Source: JAAYHC01 sp964483175
GTDB taxonomy: Bacteria; Bacillota; UBA5301
NCBI GenBank assembly: GCA_964483175.1
Contig: CAZAAT010000026.1
Location: 1 to 28,937 of the forward strand
Direction of reading: 5' to 3'
Length of the DNA stretch: 28,937 nt
How positions within the stretch are numbered: the stretch's first letter is position 1; each line of letters begins with the position of its first letter. The translations under genes and the position numbers were made by a program. The notes under the pieces were generated by a model that was not told where the DNA came from, made no database searches, and saw nothing but the letters and a program-made list of their open reading frames with translations. This document shows, piece after piece, positions 24,461-28,937 of the stretch.

Positions 24461-26025
24461 CTCTTGTGGCGTTTGAGCTTGCGAGAAAAGGCATTCAAGA
24501 CTTGGCGCAGCTCTTCCATCTTCAAGGCATACGTGACCGTAAAATAGGCCCCTGCGCCCAAAACGATGGGGACTAAAGTCTCGATAGCGCGAGAGCGCAT
24601 CAGGTTTAAATTTAACCGACTGGCCAGGTACGAATGGGAAGTCAGAACAACCACTGACATTACCAGTGCTGCAAAGAGCATTTTGGTCACCGAAACCGTA
24701 ATTCTCCGCCCATCCAAGCCACCAAGCTTACGCCGAATGATTTCAACCGCGATAACCATATTCACGATACTAGCAATTGAAAAAGCCAAAGCTAATCCCC
24801 GTAGTTGTAAATTAGTAAAATGGAGAAAAAACAAATTAAGGCCAAAATTGACCACAAAAGTTAGCAAGCCGATTTTAACCGGGGTAATCGTGTCCTGGAA
24901 GGAATAGTAGACCCTGGTGATGATCTGAAGCGTGGCTTGGCTAAACAAGGCCAACGAAAAAAAGACCAGTGCTCCGGCGGTAATAACCGTATCCTCAGCG
25001 GTAAATTCACCGGTTTGGTACAATAGGCGCACAATCGGCTCACTAAGGATCATTAACCCGAGCATCGACGGGATCGTGATGTAGTATATTGAACGTAAAC
25101 TCAGGGAGACGGTCTGTTTGAGCTCACCTAACTCTGCCAAGGCGGCCTGGGTGGTCATGGTCGGAAAAGCCGCGGTAGAAACGGCCATCGCAAAAACCCC
25201 TAGTGGCAGTTGCATCAACCGATTGGCTAAACGAAATGCCGTAATCGACCCTTCCGGCAGCGCTGAAGCGAGATTTTGGGTGACCAGCAAATTCAACTGG
25301 ATTATCGATAGCCCGAAAACTGAGGGAAGCATCAATTTAAACATCTTCCGCACACCTGGATGAGCCAGGTCAATGCGCAAGCGATAACCGGCATTTAGTT
25401 TCCGGGCATAAAAAAACTGGGTCAGGAAATTTCCGACGGCACCACAAACTACACCCGCCGCCATAGCATATACACCGTATACCCTCCCCAAAGTATAGGT
25501 GGCTATGATGATCGCAATATTGTAGATAATCGGGCCGGTGGCGGGAGGACCAAAGCGTTTATAGGAGTACAAAATACCCATTCCCAAACCGGCTAAAGCC
25601 GTAAAAAACACCGCGGGAAACATGATCCGCATCAACGAAATGAGCAAAGTCAACCGCTCGCCGGTAAAATCATACGCAACCAGCGGGGCCAAGTAGGGTG
25701 AGAAGATCATCCCCAGAACGGTAAAGCTTAACAAGAGCACGAAAATTAGATTCAAGAAACTGCTGCCAACATGCCAAGCCTCAGCCTCTTTACCTTTGGC
25801 CAAATACTCGGTAAAGACAGGAATAAAGGCTGCGCTCAGAGCACCGCCAACTAATAAGTAATACATTAAATCAGGAATAGAAAAAGCGGCGAAAAAAGCA
25901 TCTGTCACCGCACTACGCCCAAAAATATCGGCTACCGCCCGTTCCCGGACAAAACCTAACAATCTACTGGCCAGGATGGCAACCATCATGAATCCTGCCG
26001 CCCTGGCAACTCCGCGCTGTGACAT
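24457..26025 (-). CDS. murJ: lipid II flippase MurJ (MviN)
   Basis: A membrane transporter of the MOP superfamily that flips lipid II across the cytoplasmic membrane for peptidoglycan synthesis. It has 522 residues with about 14 TM helices. The N-terminal ASRLLGFVRERAVADIFGRSAVTDAF pattern and the GGALSAAFIPVFTEYL segment are the usual MurJ/MviN signatures, with the essential-type Arg residues in the first helices. The ATG has GGAGGT seven bases upstream. It lies between spoIIP and lepA, where Bacillus has no such gene, and may serve wall synthesis in general or the spore cortex. Confidence 0.93.
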   Translation of the reverse strand: MSQRGVARAAGFMMVAILASRLLGFVRERAVADIFGRSAVTDAFFAAFSIPDLMYYLLVGGALSAAFIPVFTEYLAKGKEAEAWHVGSSFLNLIFVLLLSFTVLGMIFSPYLAPLVAYDFTGERLTLLISLMRIMFPAVFFTALAGLGMGILYSYKRFGPPATGPIIYNIAIIIATYTLGRVYGVYAMAAGVVCGAVGNFLTQFFYARKLNAGYRLRIDLAHPGVRKMFKLMLPSVFGLSIIQLNLLVTQNLASALPEGSITAFRLANRLMQLPLGVFAMAVSTAAFPTMTTQAALAELGELKQTVSLSLRSIYYITIPSMLGLMILSEPIVRLLYQTGEFTAEDTVITAGALVFFSLALFSQATLQIITRVYYSFQDTITPVKIGLLTFVVNFGLNLFFLHFTNLQLRGLALAFSIASIVNMVIAVEIIRRKLGGLDGRRITVSVTKMLFAALVMSVVVLTSHSYLASRLNLNLMRSRAIETLVPIVLGAGAYFTVTYALKMEELRQVLNAFSRKLKRHKS

Positions 26026-26033
26026 AAAAGACC

Positions 26034-26098
26034 TCCGGGCCCCTGCTATATCTACAGGATGGTAGAATGCTTTGAGCTTTATTCCACTTTGGCCCGGA
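26034..26098 (-). repeat. inverted repeat overlapping the murJ ribosome site
   Basis: An eight-base perfect inverted repeat, TCCGGGCC at 26098-26091 and GGCCCGGA at 26041-26034 on the minus strand, is separated by 49 bases. The second arm runs into the murJ Shine-Dalgarno (CCGGAGGT), so pairing would partly hide it. The long loop makes this only a weak candidate for a regulatory structure. Nothing else is evident in this 88-base gap between spoIIP and murJ. Confidence 0.35.
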
Positions 26099-26113
26099 TT
26101 CTCCTTCTACCTC

Positions 26114-27388
26114 CTAGTCTAACAGCATTGCCAGCGCGTCAGCTACTAGCCGTGCCGATTTAGTTGCTTCCGCCCTAGTGTTATAGTGATCCCCGATCTC
26201 CAGTAAGATGGCTTGGGGATGAAGCTCCTGGTTATACGGCCAGTCTTTGACGACAATTCCTCGGCTTAACCCGGGATATAGTTTTTCCATTGTCTGATGC
26301 AGCCGAGTCGCCAAACGGTGATTTTCTTCCCAGTGTGGATTACTAAACCCGGCCCTCCCCTTACCGACAACAATTGCTACTCTAGCCAACATTTCTCCGG
26401 CCACTGTTGTGGCGATCGTCTCTTCGGGCGGTTTGGTCAAGCCATCCCGGTGGATATCAAGTACAATCTGTACGCTAGGGTACTCGCGTAGAATATTCTC
26501 CAAAGTCAACCGAGAGTTGGTGTAAGCATCCCGGAATACTGGGTAATCATGGATCTGCCGGGAGTGAACTACCGGAATCCGATACTCCTCAGCGAGGATC
26601 CTGGCCAGTTCGTCACCGACCGCGATGACTCCGATGTCTTGTCCCCAACAATAGTCACCAGCGAAAAACTGCTCTCCTTTAGAATGTTGATCGCGCCCAT
26701 GGTACATCTCTGAACTGTGAGTATGATAAATCGCAACCAGGGGCTGATCCCCCTTGGCGCTTTCTTCTACCACCTCAACCTTGGGTGTAGACTCCTTTGG
26801 CAGCAGCGCAGGGTCAGGAGCACGCTCGGTCATATAAGCCGGTAATTCAAAATCAGAACCGAGAAACTGAGCCTCCAAAATACTCTCGACCTCATGCAAA
26901 TCCACACTGGTTACGGTGGTAACCAACTGTCTGGCCATGGTCAACAGATCAAAGTTGGTCGTCTCATGCCCAGTCACCCGCGGCAAACCCGCCTCCAACA
27001 ACTGAGCAGGAATATCTTCATTGGCGTGCAGACTAAAAATCAAACTCGGATAGAGCTCATCTTTAATCCACCGGGCTCCAACGGCCCCAACATTCCACCC
27101 GGTACGCACAAGTGAAGTCACCAGTCTGCCCGTTTCCAAGGGATGTTTGGCAACCATCAACCCGGAAACGATCAAAATAATTGCCGTTGCTACCTGTACA
27201 AACAAGCGCCGGCCAAAGACCGGCCGTACTCTCTTGCGGCGTGGTGTATTCAGTGCCGCTATCCAGCGGGGTATTGAGCCCCGCCTGCGAACATAAGTAT
27301 AGGCCCAGCGGCGAAACCACCGGTTCAGTCTCAAAAGAATCGCCTGCCAATACCCTCGTAAATTTCGTCGTAGCAGGTGCCTGGCCAT
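26114..27388 (-). CDS. spoIIP: stage II sporulation protein P, peptidoglycan hydrolase
   Basis: SpoIIP is the mother-cell amidase/endopeptidase that works with SpoIID and SpoIIM to thin septal peptidoglycan and drive engulfment. It has 424 residues. A TM helix lies at about 62-80, and the catalytic domain is outside. The zinc-amidase motifs are YHTHSSE (H222, H224, E227), DIHRDG (H313) and LLEIGDHYNT (E397). The cytoplasmic N-terminus is odd: 18 Arg and four Trp in the first 61 residues. The ATG has a GGGGGGAG ribosome site. It has a sigma-E-type promoter and is divergent to holA. Confidence 0.95.
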   Translation of the reverse strand: MARHLLRRNLRGYWQAILLRLNRWFRRWAYTYVRRRGSIPRWIAALNTPRRKRVRPVFGRRLFVQVATAIILIVSGLMVAKHPLETGRLVTSLVRTGWNVGAVGARWIKDELYPSLIFSLHANEDIPAQLLEAGLPRVTGHETTNFDLLTMARQLVTTVTSVDLHEVESILEAQFLGSDFELPAYMTERAPDPALLPKESTPKVEVVEESAKGDQPLVAIYHTHSSEMYHGRDQHSKGEQFFAGDYCWGQDIGVIAVGDELARILAEEYRIPVVHSRQIHDYPVFRDAYTNSRLTLENILREYPSVQIVLDIHRDGLTKPPEETIATTVAGEMLARVAIVVGKGRAGFSNPHWEENHRLATRLHQTMEKLYPGLSRGIVVKDWPYNQELHPQAILLEIGDHYNTRAEATKSARLVADALAMLLD

Positions 27389-27416
27389 CCTGCTCCCCCC
27401 ATTGTTTTATCCATTA

Positions 27417-27445
27417 ATTGTATGCCTTGGACAATCGGGTTATGT
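27417..27445 (-). promoter_or_regulatory. sigma-E-type promoter of spoIIP
   Basis: On the minus strand, ACATAAC (27445-27439) has the conserved CATA core of the sigma-E -35, then 14 bases, then a perfect -10 octamer CATACAAT (27424-27417). The predicted start is about 22 bases before the spoIIP ATG. Bacillus spoIIP is known to be sigma-E dependent, which supports the call. Confidence 0.75.
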
Positions 27446-27462
27446 CCTGCACCTGGGCAGGA
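27445..27462. repeat. perfect inverted repeat between spoIIP and holA
   Basis: TCCTGC and GCAGGA surround a six-base centre (ACCTGG). The repeat abuts the -35 of the spoIIP promoter and lies upstream of the possible holA promoter, so it could be an operator for a dimeric regulator. No protein can be named. Confidence 0.4.
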
Positions 27463-27468
27463 TTATCT

Positions 27469-27496
27469 TTCACAGAAGCTGAACTAGCTTTAAGAT
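27469..27496 (+). promoter_or_regulatory. possible sigma-A promoter of holA
   Basis: TTCACA (27469-27474), 16 bases, TAAGAT (27491-27496). The -35 matches at five of six and the -10 at four of six positions. It would start transcription about 17 bases before the chosen holA start codon. Confidence 0.35.
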
Positions 27497-27519
27497 ATCG
27501 GAAAAGTCGGAGGGATGAG

Positions 27520-28536
27520 TTGGTGGCACTAAGCGCACCCGAATTGATTGAAAGGACAGCTAAATCGGTGGCCGACGGAGATTGTGCCCCGATTCTACTT
27601 ATTTCTCCAGAGCCGTACCTGGCCGAGACTGCTGTAGCAGCCATTACGACTGCTTGGCTTGGAGCCGAGCCCGACCAGTTTCAACTGATTAGCCTAAACT
27701 GCCGCGAGTTTTCCCACGACGAATATCTGACGAATGTTTTGACCTTTGGGATGTTCGCCCAGCGTCGTCTAGCGATACTTTCAGATATTGACCAGCTTAA
27801 TACCGCAGAAATCGATCTGGTAGCTGATTCGTTCGACCATTTGCCACCGGAAACACTGGTGGTTTGCACTGCTACCACTAAGAAAAACATCAAGAGCAAA
27901 CTGATTAAAGCCCTGCAAAGAGCGGGAAAAATTATCGAATTGCCAATACTACGTGGAATGGATCTCGTCAATTGGCTGAGAAAGATGGCCAAAGCTGAAA
28001 GGCTGGCCTTGGATCCTCAGGTCGAAGCTGAGCTTATAGCAACTTTTAGCGGCGACCTTAATCAGTTGCGATCTGAATTGGCAAAACTTGTAGCTTACAA
28101 GGGAGCTTCAGGTGGAACGGTGTCCATCGCCGACCTCAAGGCTGTGATGGGCAGATCAAGTCTACACTCCATTTTTAACCTCACGGATGCTTTAGGCGAA
28201 CAAAATATAAGCAAAGCCAGAGCCGAATTACAGCACTTACTTAATGCCGGGGAAAACCCTGGTTACATCGTCGCTATGCTTCAGTGGCACCTAGCCAACC
28301 TCTGGCAGTGCAAGGCAGCCCCGGCAGCCGATCCACAATCCCTGGCCAAGACGCTCTCAATCCATCCCTATGTAGCGAGAAAATGTGTAAAACAAGCCGC
28401 AAATTTCAAACTAGCCACCCTCGAAAATTCCTATCTCTTAGCAGTCGAGTGTGAGTATCGTCTGAAAGCAGGAAAAGCCCCACGCGCAGACGTGGAGCTA
28501 GACCGGTTAATCGTCGAAACCGTCACAAGTATTTGA
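27520..28536 (+). CDS. holA: DNA polymerase III delta subunit
   Basis: Delta is the clamp-loader wrench that opens the beta clamp during replication. It has 338 residues, the family norm. Seen are the N-terminal ILLISPEPYLAETAV (the 'Y-L-x-G-x-E-x-Y-L' region in modified form), FGMFAQRRLAILSDID, the LRKMAKAERLALDP block and the C-terminal GENPGYIVAMLQWHLANLWQ helix typical of HolA. The open frame reaches 27418, but that gives an unusual 34-residue leader. TTG 27520 has GGAGGG five bases ahead and fits the family; GTG 27523 is equally possible. It is the only plus-strand gene, converging on rpsT with a four-base gap. Confidence 0.88.
   Translation: MVALSAPELIERTAKSVADGDCAPILLISPEPYLAETAVAAITTAWLGAEPDQFQLISLNCREFSHDEYLTNVLTFGMFAQRRLAILSDIDQLNTAEIDLVADSFDHLPPETLVVCTATTKKNIKSKLIKALQRAGKIIELPILRGMDLVNWLRKMAKAERLALDPQVEAELIATFSGDLNQLRSELAKLVAYKGASGGTVSIADLKAVMGRSSLHSIFNLTDALGEQNISKARAELQHLLNAGENPGYIVAMLQWHLANLWQCKAAPAADPQSLAKTLSIHPYVARKCVKQAANFKLATLENSYLLAVECEYRLKAGKAPRADVELDRLIVETVTSI
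28473..28498 (-). terminator. terminator of rpsT inside the end of holA
   Basis: On the minus strand, GCTCCACG (28498-28491) and CGTGGGGC (28484-28477) form an eight-base-pair stem (one G-U pair) with a six-base loop, followed by TTTT. It is about 43 bases beyond the rpsT stop and lies in the coding sequence of holA on the other strand. The T-run is short, so termination may be partial. Confidence 0.5.
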
Positions 28537-28540
28537 GCAC

Positions 28541-28804
28541 TTATTCGGAGGCTGAAGCCATCTTTTTGGCTAAGCGCGACTTCTGGCGAGCCGCCTTGTT
28601 TTTATGAATAATGCCCTTTGCGGCCGCTTTGTCCAGCTTAGAACCGGCAATTTTCACGTGTTCGGCCGCATCAGCTGACTGGGCCTCAATAGCAGAGATT
28701 GCCCGCTTGAGGGTGGTCTTAACCTCGGACTTGATTGCCTTGTTATACAGGCGATTCTCGGCTGATTTTTTGACATCTTTCTCAGAGGACTTAATATTCG
28801 GCAT
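28541..28804 (-). CDS. rpsT: 30S ribosomal protein S20
   Basis: S20 binds 16S rRNA near its 5' end in the 30S subunit. It has 87 residues of helical, highly basic sequence. The N-terminus MPNIKSSEKDVKKSAENRLYN and the segment ALRR-type TLKRAISAIEAQ fit, as does the C-terminal GIIHKNKAARQKSRLAKK, a family hallmark. Two ATG codons are adjacent; the second (28804) gives the usual MPN start and better spacing from the GGGGGG site. A sigma-A promoter lies upstream. It converges on holA. Confidence 0.97.
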   Translation of the reverse strand: MPNIKSSEKDVKKSAENRLYNKAIKSEVKTTLKRAISAIEAQSADAAEHVKIAGSKLDKAAAKGIIHKNKAARQKSRLAKKMASASE

Positions 28805-28837
28805 CATGACACCCCCCTCACCAGAAATTCGAACCTA

Positions 28838-28866
28838 ATTTTATCATAACTATCCAAGAATGTAAA
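28838..28866 (-). promoter_or_regulatory. sigma-A promoter of rpsT
   Basis: On the minus strand, TTTACA (28866-28861), 17 bases, TAAAAT (28843-28838). Each box matches five of six consensus positions. The start would be about 27 bases before the rpsT ATG. The remaining bases to the window edge (28867-28937) show no gene or clear site. Confidence 0.75.
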
Positions 28867-28937
28867 CACATCCATCTTATGAGGTACCTGTAAAGGTTTA
28901 GTAGGTCAAAAGAAAACCTCGCAGCTATCTATACTAA

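Noticed and set aside
28537..28575. A terminator for holA on the plus strand (GGCTGAAGCC followed by CTTTTT)
   Set aside because: The stem is only three or four base pairs, with too small a loop.

Overview
The window is a stretch of chromosome from an endospore-forming member of the Bacillota (Firmicutes), most likely a Clostridia/Peptococcia-type lineage; the genus cannot be fixed from sequence alone. The reasons are the classic gene neighbourhood (spoIIP, lepA, hemW, hrcA-grpE-dnaK-dnaJ, prmA, rsmE, mtaB, rpsU, yqfC, yqfD, yqfF/pgpH, ybeY, dgkA, cdd, era), a perfect CIRCE element, the sporulation genes spoIIP, yqfC and yqfD, strong purine-rich Shine-Dalgarno sites and frequent TTG/GTG starts. 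Nearly everything is on the minus strand, so transcription runs from right to left; only holA is on plus.

Right end (26.1-28.9 kb): rpsT (minus) converges on holA (plus), and holA diverges from spoIIP (minus). spoIIP has a convincing sigma-E-type promoter. Next come murJ, lepA and hemW (21.4-26.0 kb), covering lipid II flipping, a translation GTPase and a haem chaperone. A sigma-A promoter plus CIRCE then starts the heat-shock operon hrcA-grpE-dnaK-dnaJ-prmA-rsmE-mtaB-HIT (13.3-21.4 kb). Its last four genes are start/stop overlapped, so ribosome and tRNA modification enzymes are tied to chaperone expression. rpsU (13.0-13.2 kb) has its own strong promoter and a Rho-independent terminator.

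The accessory part is 6.5-12.8 kb: five glycosyltransferase genes (one GT2-type, four GT4-type, three of them recognisable paralogs) followed by a gene for a SPOCS/DUF3794-like domain joined to a coiled coil. This cassette sits exactly between rpsU and the sporulation pair yqfC-yqfD, where other Firmicutes often carry yqeY. Just upstream of it is a perfect sigma-E -10 octamer (CATACAAT), the same octamer as in front of spoIIP, and yqfC has its own good sigma-E promoter. I infer a mother-cell programme that glycosylates a spore-envelope component. This is the best candidate in the window for something undescribed.

Left end (0-6.4 kb): yqfC-yqfD-yqfF(pgpH)-ybeY-dgkA-DUF502-cdd-era, tightly packed with several overlaps; era runs off the left edge. 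phoH, usually between yqfD and yqfF, is absent, and gpr is not next to spoIIP. No RNA genes, insertion sequences, prophage or CRISPR arrays were seen. No gene-free stretch exceeds 300 bases; the longest is about 200 bases between rpsU and the glycosyltransferase cassette.
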